The translations under genes were made by a program, and so were the position numbers. Shown here piece after piece: positions 11,067 to 12,381 of a stretch of DNA of 12,500 nucleotides. This stretch comes from Baffinella frigidus (Eukaryota; Cryptophyceae; Cryptomonadales; Baffinellaceae): assembly GCA_026770585.1 (NCBI GenBank), contig MU646322.1, forward strand, positions 921,044-933,543, given 5' to 3'. Each line of letters opens with the position of its first letter. Position 1 is the first letter of the stretch. The notes below the pieces were generated by a model that saw only the letters and a list, made by a program, of their open reading frames with translations, did not search any database and was not told the DNA's origin.

Positions 11067-12381
11067 CATCAGGCTGTGCGCGAAACCCAAGCCCGCCCGC
11101 CAAGAGAGCGCCCAACCGCCACACCTCGCAGGTCCGCACCCGAAACCTGATACCCACAACCCGAGACTTGAAACCCGAAACCCGAAACCTGGAACCTGAA
11201 ACCCGAAACCTGAAACCCGAAACCTGAAACCTGAAACCCGAAACCCAAATCGTGTGCACGTTGACCCCAAACCCATCCAAAGGCAACATCGACTTCCAAC
11301 GCAAAGAAAATCAAACCAAGTGACGATGGGATCGTCAACGTGCCTGCCTGTTGCAGACGGGGAGCCAATCCAAACAAACACCACCGTCAACGCAATTCAA
11401 ATCAAATGATTCACGCAATTCAAATCAAATTCTTCATTCAAATCAAATCACGTAGATGGGGGAGCTGGCTAGGGTAGCAATGCAGATGGGCGGGGACTTC
11501 GACGCGACTGTCGACGTGCCTGCCGGCAGGGCGTACACGGCAGTAGATGGCGAACCGATCAAAAACAAACCTTCAACACTAATCAATTCAAATCAAATCG
11601 TTCAATTCAAATCAAATTCTTGACGCAGATGGGCCAGCTCGCCGGGGTGACACTGGCGATGGGTTGCGGCTTCGATTCGACTGTCGACTTGCCTGACGGG
11701 AGGGATTTCGCGGCGGAGCTGGTGTTCAATGAAACCAAACCGACTTGAACTTGCTTTCAAAGCAAAACAAATCAAATTATTAAGCAAAATCAAATCTTGC
11801 AGATGCAGCTCGCCGGAGTGACCTTGGCGATGGGTGGCGGCTTCGATTCGACTATCGACTTTCCCGACGGGAGGGGGTTCGCGGCGGAGCTCCGGCTCGA
11901 CATTGCTGCCGCTCTCCACGCCCACGAGAACCGGTATTTACCAACCGAAATGGTTTCACAGTGCAAACACACATGATATCGAGCACGCGAGCGGCACCTA
12001 GCCACTAGCCCCTCCCGGACAACGTGGTTTGATCGTGCAACGTTTGGTGGATGTCGGCAAGCTGGTTTGTGGCGGAAGGGTCGTAACCTGGTCGCATCAC
12101 AATTGACGCTATACCCTGTCTGTTGACGCTATAACCTGTCTGATTGTGCATTTTATTCTTCGTGGATGGTCGACTAAACCGGTTTACTCAACTTCTTTGT
12201 TCGCAGGTTCGAGGTGTGGTAGACTAACCCGGTTTACTCACCTGAAACGTTGGACTTTTGCAGGTTCGAGGTGTGCGGGCTGCAGCGCGGGTCCATAATC
12301 GCATACGTGAACATCAAGGCGGATCTGACAAACGTCGACAAGCGCTCCCCTGGGGCCCTGGCACGCCTCCTTGAGGCGCAG
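191..12381 (+). CDS. Partial multi-exon gene: PDZ, unassigned segment, C2-like and SEA-like modules
   Basis: I infer one gene from collinear short exons on the + strand. Best exon set: A 999-1103, B 2112-2171, B' 2851-2889, C 3385-3465, D 5046-5138, E 6386-6472, K 7453-7515, L 7821-7877, H 8404-8493, F 9239-9400, G 10814-10888, I 11803-11933, J 12264-12381, with a possible earlier exon at 191-281. Exons A to H, F and G are all multiples of three; I and J meet in phase 2 and end in phase 0. No start codon in good context and no terminal stop is visible, so both ends lie outside. The PDZ assignment is firm from motifs; C2 and SEA-like calls rest on hydrophobic pattern. Where an exon has several copies I chose the longest open copy with both splice sites. 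Two or more exons may be missing, especially between D and K. Transcript data would be decisive. Confidence 0.6.
224..393. repeat. Inverted duplication of part of the candidate upstream exon
   Basis: Positions 224-243 and 349-368 are perfect 20-base reverse complements. 267-276 pairs with 344-353, and 253-268 pairs with 378-393. The interior holds TGGAGGG heptamer repeats. The arms are rearranged in order, so this is a scrambled inverted copy rather than a simple stem. Confidence 0.7.
282..340. repeat. TGGAGGG heptamer array
   Basis: Tandem 7-base units of TGGAGGG and variants, the G-rich strand on +. This is a one-base variant of TGTAGGG and two from TTTAGGG, the telomere-type unit seen elsewhere in the window. 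Confidence 0.75.
418..525. repeat. CCCCATA heptamer array
   Basis: Tandem 7-base units CCCCATA with variants ending in CCCAGAA. Period seven is kept although the sequence differs from CCCTAAA. Beyond it, 526-608 and 672-835 hold looser C-rich telomere-like sequence and a short run of ACACCT units, with no other signal. Confidence 0.75.
609..671 (+). pseudogene. Exon A copy 1, diverged and 3' truncated
   Basis: After acceptor ATCCAG at 608 the frame reads AHLSGIGTDWERAGSGVRLDN, closely matching the first 21 residues of exon A, with many substitutions but no stop. The last 14 codons and the CTG|GTACG donor are missing and C-rich repeat follows. I read it as an old duplicate of exon A plus its acceptor. 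Confidence 0.6.
836..874 (+). pseudogene. Exon A copy 2, 5' fragment
   Basis: Begins after acceptor ATCCAG and matches exon A through its GMRTDSESA segment, then falls into CCCTACA-type repeat at about 875. A vestige of the acceptor plus GCGCA also occurs at 797-805. Nearly identical to exon A, so the duplication is younger than copy 1. Confidence 0.65.
999..1103 (+). CDS. Exon A: start of PDZ domain
   Basis: The exon follows acceptor ATTCCAG (ending 998) and ends before donor GTACGC at 1104, giving 105 bases or 35 codons in phase 0. It begins AHLAGMRTDSES and continues AGIGVRMEMGEG, then KTDNAVVVSAL. GIGV at residues 14-17 fits the PDZ carboxylate-binding loop (GLGF-type) opening strand B, and AVVVSAL fits the next strand that leads to the usual GGPA turn, which is supplied by exon B. 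PDZ domains bind C-terminal peptides and act as scaffolds. Four other whole or partial copies flank it (609, 836, 1301, 1479). This is the only copy complete from acceptor to donor. Confidence 0.7.
1113..1230. repeat. Pyrimidine tract with TTC/CTT microsatellite
   Basis: T- and C-rich stretch with about ten CTT units at 1200-1229. It lies in the intron between exon A and its next copy and could act as a polypyrimidine tract, although the next acceptor context (before 1301) is poor. Confidence 0.7.
1301..1366 (+). pseudogene. Exon A copy 3, 3' two-thirds
   Basis: Reads GSGYGWRWG in one frame, but in the exon A frame gives GIGVRMEMGEGKTDNAVVVS then AL, identical to exon A apart from two silent or near-silent changes. 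The 5' part is replaced by unrelated sequence, with no clear acceptor, and the donor GTACGC has become TTAAAC. It looks recent but splice-dead. Confidence 0.6.
1479..1568 (+). repeat. Three micro-copies of the end of exon A
   Basis: Units at 1479-1505, 1513-1532 and 1538-1568 each carry TTGGTCCGAYGCCGTTGTTG, related to the end of exon A (GCCGTCGTTGTCTCCGCGCTG region). The last unit retains the CTG|GTACAC donor. A further fragment of this end plus donor lies at 1917-1938. Donor-side pieces are being copied independently of the rest of the exon. Confidence 0.65.
1685..1858. mobile_element. MITE-like hairpin element with central palindrome
   Basis: Ends are inverted repeats: CCACCAACCCTC at 1685-1696 against its complement ending at 1858, with pairing continuing through GACCAAATC. 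Inside, 1744-1765 is a perfect 22-base palindrome whose half is GACACCCCAGA. The interior has no coding capacity. Target-site duplication is not clear. Non-autonomous hairpin element is the best reading; a chance inverted duplication is possible. Confidence 0.5.
1970..2030. repeat. CTACAAA heptamer array
   Basis: About eight tandem units of CTACAAA and close variants, again period seven, followed to 2065 by CCCAAAA-type units. Confidence 0.8.
2112..2171 (+). CDS. Exon B: PDZ middle strands
   Basis: Acceptor ACAACCAG ends at 2111; donor GTCCAA begins at 2172. The 20 codons spell GYGGPAYNSRDIAVGDVIEE in phase 0. GGPA, then I.VGDVI.E, is the classical PDZ middle, where the turn after strand C is followed by the buried GD and strand D. 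It follows directly from exon A (VVVSAL) and leads into VDG of exon B'. A diverged second copy with a frameshift is at 2471-2658, so this is the functional candidate. Confidence 0.7.
2294..2312. repeat. 19-base near-perfect palindrome
   Basis: TCGGGCACT and AGTGCCCGA flank a single G. It lies in an intron stretch (2172-2470) that otherwise shows no exon copies or tandem repeats. Confidence 0.7.
2471..2658 (+). pseudogene. Exon B copy 2, split and frameshifted
   Basis: The 5' part (2471-2485, GGGGGCCCAGCGTAC) and the 3' part (2623-2658, coding S-R-N-I-A-V-G then D-V-I-E-E) match exon B. They are separated by about 110 bases of TGCAGGG heptamer repeat at 2503-2610. One base is missing at the GGC-GAC junction, creating TAA in frame. 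The donor position is kept as GAG|GTCGAAC. A repeat expansion inside an exon copy is directly visible here. Confidence 0.65.
2503..2610. repeat. TGCAGGG heptamer array within exon B copy 2
   Basis: Tandem TGCAGGG with TGTAGGG and TTGAGGG variants, G-rich on +, period seven. It sits between the two halves of the broken exon copy. Confidence 0.8.
2682..2790 (+). repeat. R1 repeat copy (B region)
   Basis: Contains TATTTGGGCGAAGCGATTTG, then an internal duplication of AAAAGTGGACGAATT, then TTTGTACCGGGAACCCAGC. The same order of blocks occurs after exon K copies at 7318-7798. It starts about 20 bases after the GAG|GTCGAAC donor of exon B copy 2, so the family is intron-resident and donor-proximal in both places. 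Confidence 0.6.
2851..2889 (+). CDS. Micro-exon B': PDZ loop and helix start
   Basis: Only 39 bases: acceptor CAAACCAG ends at 2850, donor GTGACC starts at 2890. The 13 codons VDGYPTRGMSPSE supply exactly the segment missing between exon B (GDVIEE) and exon C (VVRMLKG): the VDG turn of a PDZ domain and the residues leading into its second helix (S..E|VV). Phase 0 at both ends. No second copy was found. It is too short for standard ORF finding; its call rests on the domain fit. Confidence 0.7.
2893..3082. repeat. CCCAAAA then CACCAAA heptamer arrays
   Basis: About 16 units of CCCAAAA at 2893-3020, then about seven units of CACCAAA to 3082. Both are period seven. Reading either strand gives long artificial open frames because 21 bases equal three heptamers. 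From 3083 to 3384 there is looser C-rich repeat, with a fragment of exon C (acceptor plus TCCTCCAGAACCACCG) at 3269-3291. Confidence 0.85.
3385..3465 (+). CDS. Exon C copy 1: PDZ helix 2 and last strand
   Basis: 81 bases, 27 codons, phase 0; acceptor CCCTAAG ends at 3384 and donor GTCTCT begins at 3466. It begins VVRMLKGSSGTTVLLVIRR and ends ASSPSPHL. Helix-2 EVVRMLKG and final strand TTVLLVIRR are typical PDZ endings, the first E coming from micro-exon B'. Three more copies follow (3636, 3922, 4343). Copy 3 is equally complete, so which one is used, or whether they are alternatives, is open. The acceptor here lacks a pyrimidine tract. Confidence 0.65.
3636..3694 (+). pseudogene. Exon C copy 2, 5' truncated
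   Basis: Starts in the middle of the exon (GGAACCACAGTCCTGCTCGT) and keeps the rest identical to copy 1, including the CACCTG|GTCTCC donor. The first eight codons are replaced by CCCTAAGC-type repeat. A recent, truncated duplicate. Confidence 0.7.
3826..3921. repeat. G-rich heptamer repeat
   Basis: GGGTTTC/GGGTTCC units pass into TGGAGGG units, G-rich strand on +. It forms the upstream flank of exon C copy 3 and is repeated before copy 4. Confidence 0.75.
3922..4002 (+). CDS. Exon C copy 3: possible alternative PDZ exon
   Basis: Same 81-base length and same donor (CACCTG|GTCTCC) as copy 1. It encodes VARMLKGSSGTTVLLVIRC then ASSPSPHL, differing by V to A, R to C and one silent change. The upstream boundary is GGTGCG|GTGGCG, without an AG, so its acceptor is doubtful. 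Either a recently dead copy or an alternative exon with a displaced acceptor. Confidence 0.5.
4034..4340. repeat. Two rounds of G-rich heptamer flank
   Basis: GGGTTCACGGTTTC-type units followed by TGCAGGG and TGGAGGG units occur at 4034-4198 and again at 4205-4340. Both resemble the flank before copy 3, so exon C and its upstream repeat were duplicated as a block of roughly 400 bases. Confidence 0.75.
4343..4569 (+). pseudogene. Exon C copy 4, interrupted by a MITE
   Basis: 4343-4387 and 4534-4569 are the two halves of exon C (VAWMLKGSSGTTVLI then GIHRASSSSPHL), ending at donor CACCTG|GTCTCT. Between them lie a 142-base inverted-repeat element and one extra GATT. Removing both leaves exactly 81 bases in an open frame. 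The upstream boundary is GTGCA|GTGG. The copy was intact when the element landed. Confidence 0.85.
4388..4529. mobile_element. MITE-like element inserted in exon C copy 4
   Basis: Starts TCATAGGAAAACG and ends with the complement of TCAAAGGGAAACG. The arms pair imperfectly through to a core of TTTACTACACG and CGTGTAGTAATTTT around a short loop. It is bounded by GATT at 4384-4387 and 4530-4533, a 4-base target-site duplication. AT-rich, unlike its surroundings, with no coding capacity. The core is shared with the element at 8745. Superfamily not assigned. Confidence 0.85.
4684..4738. repeat. Perfect CCCTAAA telomere-type array
   Basis: About eight uninterrupted CCCTAAA units, the cleanest in the window. 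It is internal, with gene sequence on both sides, so it is an interstitial array. It shows the parental unit from which the other heptamers probably drifted. Confidence 0.9.
4869..4922 (+). pseudogene. Exon D copy 1, with stop
   Basis: Acceptor CTTGCAG is kept. The frame matches exon D as LLLER, stop, GVAPVLANGGG. The stop TAG stands where copy 2 has CAG (Gln). The sequence then runs into poly-G and repeat, losing the second half and the donor. Confidence 0.7.
5046..5138 (+). CDS. Exon D copy 2 (complete)
   Basis: 93 bases, 31 codons, phase 0; acceptor CTCCCGCAG ends at 5045 and donor GTCCCC starts at 5139. Reads VLLERQGVAPVLANGGG then RILVSLDDTLLIDE. The GGGRILVSLDDTLLID pattern is reminiscent of the strand-turn-strand of a PDZ or similar beta module (compare GDVIEE of exon B), but no signature residues settle it. 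Of four whole or partial copies, this is the only one with acceptor, open frame and donor. It follows the PDZ exons and precedes exon E. Confidence 0.65.
5200..5220 (+). pseudogene. Exon D 3' fragment
   Basis: Codes DTLLLDE directly before GTTGCC, matching the end of exon D with its donor position. Preceded by unrelated repeat. Confidence 0.6.
5276..5347 (+). pseudogene. Exon D copy 3, lacking its acceptor end
   Basis: Reads VAPVLANGGGRVLVSLGNTL then LVDA, with donor GCG|GTCTGT retained. The first seven codons and the acceptor are replaced by GTGTAGGG-type repeat. Differences from copy 2 include both silent changes and replacements at acidic residues. Could still be used if an upstream AG serves as acceptor, but I see none in good context. 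Confidence 0.6.
5465..5574. repeat. TA/TATG microsatellite
   Basis: Long alternating TA with GTATGTATG and TTTATTTATT interruptions. A short unique stretch follows at 5575-5630 with no recognisable exon. Confidence 0.9.
5641..5800. repeat. CCCTACA and CCCTAAA arrays
   Basis: Four CCCTACA units followed by about fifteen imperfect CCCTAAA/CCCTGAA units. Intron filler upstream of the exon E array. Confidence 0.85.
5818..5839 (+). pseudogene. Exon E copy 0, 5' fragment
   Basis: Acceptor ACAACAG followed by ACGTGGAACCGAGGAGGAGA, matching the start of exon E, then cut off by the TCTATATACG intron repeat. A similar fragment follows the same acceptor context at 7084-7101. Confidence 0.6.
5974..6036 (+). 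CDS. Exon E copy 1: possible alternative exon
   Basis: Follows acceptor CCAAATCAG. Reads ARDRVGDASARVCLDEILQL then P for 21 open codons. It differs from copy 2 at five bases, all third-position silent changes. Homology to copy 3 stops at CTCCCC and no donor is obvious there; a GTATCA lies 19 bases on at 6056. The silent-only divergence suggests that it was translated for some time after duplication. Confidence 0.45.
6175..6237 (+). CDS. Exon E copy 2: possible alternative exon
   Basis: Same acceptor context and same encoded peptide as copy 1, located 201 bases downstream of it. After CTCCCC it continues open through RMQSN to a possible donor GTATGC at 6255. Compared with copy 3 it has four silent and two replacement changes (A to E, D to N). 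It may be an alternative to copies 1 and 3. Confidence 0.5.
6386..6472 (+). CDS. Exon E copy 3 (longest)
   Basis: 87 bases, 29 codons, phase 0; acceptor GAAATCAG ends at 6385 and donor GTCCAC begins at 6473. Reads ERNRVGDASARVCLDEILQL then PAPPPLGQL. The amphipathic SARVCLDEILQL could be a helix, with a proline-rich tail after it. If D and E belong to one module, this would be its helix, as in a second degenerate PDZ, but that is speculation. Chosen over copies 1 and 2 because only it has the proline tail and a donor in the pattern CTG|GTC seen in exon C. Confidence 0.6.
6473..7254. other. Intron region between exon E and exon K
   Basis: Holds a TTTATTTATTTATT run at 6525-6540, three copies of CCGGTCCCAT (6495, 6548, 6564), C-rich telomere-like repeat at 6781-6960, two copies of CTCCACC(G/A)GGAT(C/G)GCCTCACC near 6903 and 6932, and an exon E fragment at 7084-7101. 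A short open piece after CTCCTCCAG at 7181 (ERGRAHSLWP) resembles a truncated exon E start. A frame reading MVVWFRVSSGASFAATYHL at 6709-6765 has no convincing splice sites. One or more real exons may be hidden here. Confidence 0.45.
7255..7317 (+). CDS. Exon K copy 1
   Basis: 63 bases after TGGTCCAG, ending at CAG|GTCTGT. Reads LRSPSNLAADKVGRSSAVPS then Q. Aligns without gaps to copy 2, with a mix of silent and replacement changes. Both splice sites remain, so it may be an alternative to copy 2 rather than a fossil. Confidence 0.45.
7318..7426 (+). repeat. R1 repeat copy after exon K copy 1
   Basis: Begins at the donor (GTCTGTTCCCGTCTATTTGG) and ends GTGTCAACTTGTGAATAGTC. Shares block order with the copies at 7516, 7677 and 2682. 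Confidence 0.75.
7453..7515 (+). CDS. Exon K copy 2
   Basis: 63 bases, 21 codons, phase 0; acceptor GTGGTCCAG ends at 7452 and donor GTATGT, the most standard donor in the window, starts at 7516. Reads LRPPSNFSADKVDRSSALPS then Q, a polar segment without a recognisable domain, probably a linker before the C2-like module. The unit (exon plus following R1 repeat) recurs at a spacing of 198 bases upstream and about 161 bases downstream. Chosen as representative for its donor. Confidence 0.5.
7516..7624 (+). repeat. R1 repeat copy after exon K copy 2
   Basis: Begins GTATGTTCCCGTCTATTCGG and ends AACCCAGCGTGTCAACTTGA then GAATAGTC. Same length (109 bases) as the preceding copy. Confidence 0.75.
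7623..7676 (+). pseudogene. Exon K copy 3, 5' shortened
   Basis: Lacks the TGGTCCAG acceptor and first codons; joined directly to the end of an R1 copy (GAATAG|TCCTCG). Reads SSNVAADKVDRFSAVPSQ with donor CAG|GTCCGC. The upstream GAATAG could itself serve as an acceptor. Confidence 0.5.
7677..7798 (+). repeat. R1 repeat copy after exon K copy 3
   Basis: Begins GTCCGC at the donor, includes GTATTTGGGCGCAGCGATTTG-like sequence and ends GAATAGTC. It is the left arm of the inverted pair around exon L. Confidence 0.7.
7741..7958. repeat. Inverted repeat with exon L in its loop
   Basis: The left arm 7741-7818 and right arm 7880-7958 are reverse complements at roughly 80% identity over about 78 bases, both R1 sequence. 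The arms reach the splice sites of exon L: GAGGCAG near its acceptor pairs with CTGCCTC just after its donor. In the transcript the exon would sit in the 61-base loop of a long hairpin. Confidence 0.75.
7821..7877 (+). CDS. Exon L: C2-like strand
   Basis: 57 bases, 19 codons, phase 0, between GAGGCAGAG (ending 7820) and donor GTCTGC at 7878. Reads LGGSLERVLAVQITWTNEA. The alternating VLAVQITW suits a beta strand and fits before exon H (KAHFGSTLAFDL) in a C2-type fold. The acceptor is uncertain by two bases (GGCAG or CAGAG). It is single copy, and it sits in the loop of an inverted repeat, so it could instead be spacer between two repeat copies that happens to be open. Confidence 0.45.
8021..8060 (+). 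pseudogene. Exon H fragment 1
   Basis: Reads GVKARFGATLAFA, matching the centre of exon H. Neither splice site is preserved. Confidence 0.55.
8155..8178 (+). pseudogene. Exon H fragment 2, acceptor end
   Basis: Acceptor GAAAACAG followed by codons for AGSEHDGM, matching the start of exon H, then telomere-like repeat. Confidence 0.6.
8246..8297 (+). pseudogene. Exon H copy 3, diverged
   Basis: Same acceptor GAAAACAG. Reads VGSEHDGSKAHFGTTRL before similarity ends in a CCTGCTCGTGTAG stretch also seen after fragment 1 (8065-8078). No donor equivalent. Confidence 0.6.
8404..8493 (+). CDS. Exon H copy 4 (complete): C2-like strands
   Basis: 90 bases, 30 codons, phase 0; acceptor GAAAAACAG ends at 8403 and donor GTTCGT begins at 8494. 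Begins VGSEHDGVKAHFGSTLAFDL and ends AGADAPHELE. In C2 domains a strand ending F.F.L is followed by a loop and then L.I.V; exon H provides STLAFDL...HELE and exon F supplies IVVQVLMH. Five whole or partial copies exist, and only this one has acceptor, open frame and donor. C2 modules commonly bind membranes, but calcium-binding aspartates cannot be assigned here. Confidence 0.65.
8494..8632. repeat. ACATATATTGTGTCTACTGG tandem repeat
   Basis: Two to three full units plus shorter GGTACATATA pieces, starting directly at the exon H donor. Related pieces occur at 8681-8730 and 9140-9160. Confidence 0.7.
8633..8678 (+). pseudogene. Exon H fragment 5
   Basis: Reads GVKAHFGTTPAFDLP, matching the centre of exon H, with the 5' end replaced by the CATATATTG repeat and no donor in the expected place. 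Confidence 0.6.
8745..8883. mobile_element. MITE-like hairpin, sibling of the element at 4388
   Basis: Near-perfect inverted repeat: the left arm from TATCCGAGGAAACCTATTTT through AAAATTACTACACG pairs with the right arm ending at 8883. A 27-base loop separates them. AACTT at 8740-8744 and 8884-8888 may be a target-site duplication. The AAAATTACTACACG core matches the element at 4388-4529, but the ends differ. Arms are less diverged than in that element, suggesting a younger insertion. No coding capacity. Confidence 0.8.
9057..9119 (+). pseudogene. Exon F copy 1, 5' half with in-frame deletion
   Basis: After acceptor CGATACAG it reads LLVQVRMHHGDKELMPV then APFHTCQ. Compared with copy 2 it lacks five codons (GRATA) and everything after PFHT. 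Upstream, 8978-9030 after GAATCAG has a weakly similar open stretch (VSAQLRVLQQPS) that may be a still older copy. Confidence 0.55.
9239..9400 (+). CDS. Exon F copy 2 (complete): C2-like core
   Basis: The longest exon: 162 bases, 54 codons, phase 0; acceptor CCCTGCAG ends at 9238 and donor GTATCT begins at 9401. Parts: IVVQVLMHRGDNKLVPVGRA, then TAPFHTLIHPFPIELALFDN, then RTGLAIHGATGQPT. A hydrophobic strand, a charged turn, then the LVPVGRATAPFHTL pattern and ELALFDNRTG match the late strands of a C2 domain (compare L.I.V..D.....IG.A.+PL followed by W..L....G). Its second half is copied at least four more times downstream (9549, 9770, 10107, 10225), its first half once upstream. Confidence 0.65.
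9487..9538. repeat. Dispersed intron repeat, copy 1
   Basis: GCGCGAGCTCTAGTGTAAAG through GCTAGGGGTT. Recurs at 10267-10319 with about 80% identity. Contains a small GTAAAG/CTTTAC hairpin. It accompanies the exon F duplicates, so it was copied with them. Confidence 0.65.
9549..9606 (+). pseudogene. Exon F copy 3, second half, decayed
   Basis: CCACCCATTTTCGGTCGAGC and following sequence align to the HPFPIELALFDNRTGLAIHG part of copy 2 but with frame changes and no splice sites. Confidence 0.5.
9709..9740 (-). repeat. R1 fragment, inverted
   Basis: ACTGTCCTCAAGTTGACATG and the following bases match the right arm of the R1 pair at 7901-7932. It lies just before a copy of the exon F donor (CCCACG|GTATCG at 9741-9752). 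Confidence 0.5.
9770..9850 (+). pseudogene. Exon F copy 4, second half, open frame
   Basis: 27 open codons: LHPFPIELALFDYRTGLALS then GATGQRT, close to the last 27 codons of copy 2. There is no AG acceptor in front, and the GT donor after GTACG is replaced by the start of a hairpin element (9854). Probably disabled, but recent. Confidence 0.6.
9854..10024. mobile_element. Hairpin element with 24-base perfect terminal inverted repeats
   Basis: 9854-9877 (GAGCGCTGTGCAGAGAAG and on to GGCC) is the exact reverse complement of 10001-10024. Pairing continues imperfectly inside (AAATTGGAGCC against GGCTGCAATTT; TTTTGAGAAATT against AATTTCTCTAAA), so the whole 171 bases fold back. No clear target-site duplication. 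It differs in ends and core from the elements at 4388 and 8745. It begins three bases after exon F copy 4. Confidence 0.75.
10107..10170 (+). pseudogene. Exon F copy 5, decayed
   Basis: CTCCACCTCCTCTCGGTCGA and the following CCCGCGCTTTTCGACGG align to the PFPIELALFDNRTG segment. The frame is not kept. A shorter piece (TTCCCGGCCGAACTTGCGCT) at 10225-10249 is a sixth copy. Confidence 0.5.
10267..10319. repeat. Dispersed intron repeat, copy 2
   Basis: GCGAGCGCTCTACTGTAAAG through GCTAAGGGTT; partner of 9487-9538. Confidence 0.65.
10363..10387. repeat. Short hairpin TGCTACCG / CGGTAGCA
   Basis: Eight-base perfect arms around a 9-base loop, in a unique stretch 10320-10430 that has no coding signal. 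No T-run follows and no tRNA-like folding is apparent. Confidence 0.5.
10433..10568. repeat. CCCTAA / CCCTAAA mixed array
   Basis: Starts with hexamer CCCTAA units, then heptamers CCCTAAA and CCCGAAA, up to the acceptor GAAACAG of exon G copy 1. 10617-10810 is the same mix with CATAACC variants and is clearly a duplicate of this flank. Confidence 0.85.
10569..10616 (+). pseudogene. Exon G copy 1, 5' two-thirds
   Basis: Follows GAAACAG. Reads VVWLRAILEGDLPLET, then drops into telomere-like repeat. The last nine codons and the donor are missing. Confidence 0.65.
10814..10888 (+). CDS. Exon G copy 2 (complete)
   Basis: 75 bases, 25 codons, phase 0; acceptor TAAATCAG ends at 10813 and donor GTCCGT begins at 10889. 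Reads VIRLFAILEGGLPLEKLKPA then LPTFQ. VIRLFAIL would supply the final strand of the C2-like module after exon F (TGLAIHGATGQPT); the rest is probably linker before the SEA-like exons. Three copies exist in the window and only this one is intact. Confidence 0.65.
10991..11131 (+). pseudogene. Exon G copy 3, scrambled around a GA microsatellite
   Basis: 10991-11024 carries the middle of exon G (ILEGGLPLEK region). A GA run follows at 11028-11063. Then GTCATCAGGCTGTGCGCG (the exon start) and AAACCCAAGCCCGCCC (the exon end) appear, with donor CGCAG|GTCCGC at 11132. Pieces are out of order, as if a tandem pair was fused by deletion. It is open on + (EVIRLCAKPKPARQESAQPP), so use as an exon cannot be excluded. 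Confidence 0.55.
11028..11063. repeat. GA dinucleotide microsatellite
   Basis: About 18 uninterrupted GA units inside exon G copy 3. Confidence 0.95.
11138..11250. repeat. CCCGAAA / CCTGAAA heptamer array
   Basis: About fifteen period-seven units in the intron before the exon I copies. Upstream, 10889-10990 is AT-rich with two GGGCCC sites and no repeat or exon signal. Confidence 0.8.
11324..11370 (+). pseudogene. Exon I copy 1, remnant
   Basis: GATGGGATCGTCAACGTGCC followed by GCAGACGGGGAGCCAATC aligns to the TVDVP and VDGEPI ends of copy 2, with the centre deleted. Confidence 0.5.
11384..11450. repeat. AATTCAAATCAAAT repeat, first block
   Basis: Three units of (A)TTCAAATCAAAT with short spacers. 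The same unit precedes copy 3 (11582-11618) and in weaker form copy 4 (11764-11795), so it is part of the duplicated segment. It replaces the telomere-like heptamers used upstream. Confidence 0.8.
11456..11560 (+). pseudogene. Exon I copy 2, diverged
   Basis: After CACGTAG it reads MGELARVAMQMGGDFDATVD then VPAGRAYTAVDGEPI, open for 35 codons. Matches the LAGVTLAMGGGFDSTIDFPD part of copy 4, then diverges. No donor at the expected place. Confidence 0.55.
11629..11721 (+). pseudogene. Exon I copy 3, 5' part with possible donor
   Basis: Acceptor TGACGCAG. Reads MGQLAGVTLAMGCGFDSTVD then LPDGRDFAAEL, followed by GTGTTC. It lacks the second part of the exon (RLDIAAALHAHEN) that completes the fold. 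Splicing it to exon J would be out of phase, so it is more likely a fossil than an alternative. Confidence 0.55.
11803..11933 (+). CDS. Exon I copy 4 (complete): SEA-like first half
   Basis: 131 bases: acceptor ATCTTGCAG ends at 11802 and donor GTATTT begins at 11934, leaving two bases (CG) of a split Arg codon. Starts MQLAGVTLAMGGGFDSTIDF, then PDGRGFAAEL, then RLDIAAALHAHEN. The pattern F..ELR.DIAAAL......RFEV.GL..GSII.YV.I across exons I and J is the strand-helix-strand arrangement seen repeatedly in protist extracellular or membrane proteins with SEA-like modules. The fold call is from pattern only. The initial ATG is internal, directly after the acceptor. Confidence 0.65.
11934..12263. 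other. Intron between exons I and J
   Basis: Unlike the upstream introns it has no telomere-like repeats. It contains TTGACGCTATAMCCTGTCTG twice (about 12103-12144) and a duplicated segment ending in the exon J start, described separately. 11940-12100 shows nothing further. Confidence 0.6.
12172..12275 (+). repeat. Tandem duplication of exon J acceptor and first bases
   Basis: 12172-12218 (GACTAAACCGGTTTACTCA ... GCAG|GTTCGAGGTGTG) and 12222-12275 (GACTAACCCGGTTTACTCA ... GCAG|GTTCGAGGTGTG) are direct repeats. The first holds an acceptor (ending 12206) plus 12 bases of exon J, then TAG in frame shortly after. Confidence 0.8.
12264..12381 (+). CDS. Exon J: SEA-like second half
   Basis: 118 bases; acceptor TTTTGCAG ends at 12263, the first G completes the split codon (CG|G, Arg) from exon I, and donor GTCTAC begins at 12382. 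Reads FEVCGLQRGSIIAYVNIKAD, then LTNVDKRSPG, then ALARLLEAQ. Strand FEV.GL, the GSIIAYVNI strand and the closing amphipathic helix match the second half of the SEA-like pattern. Ends in phase 0, so I plus J (83 codons) is a symmetric two-exon module. Confidence 0.7.
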
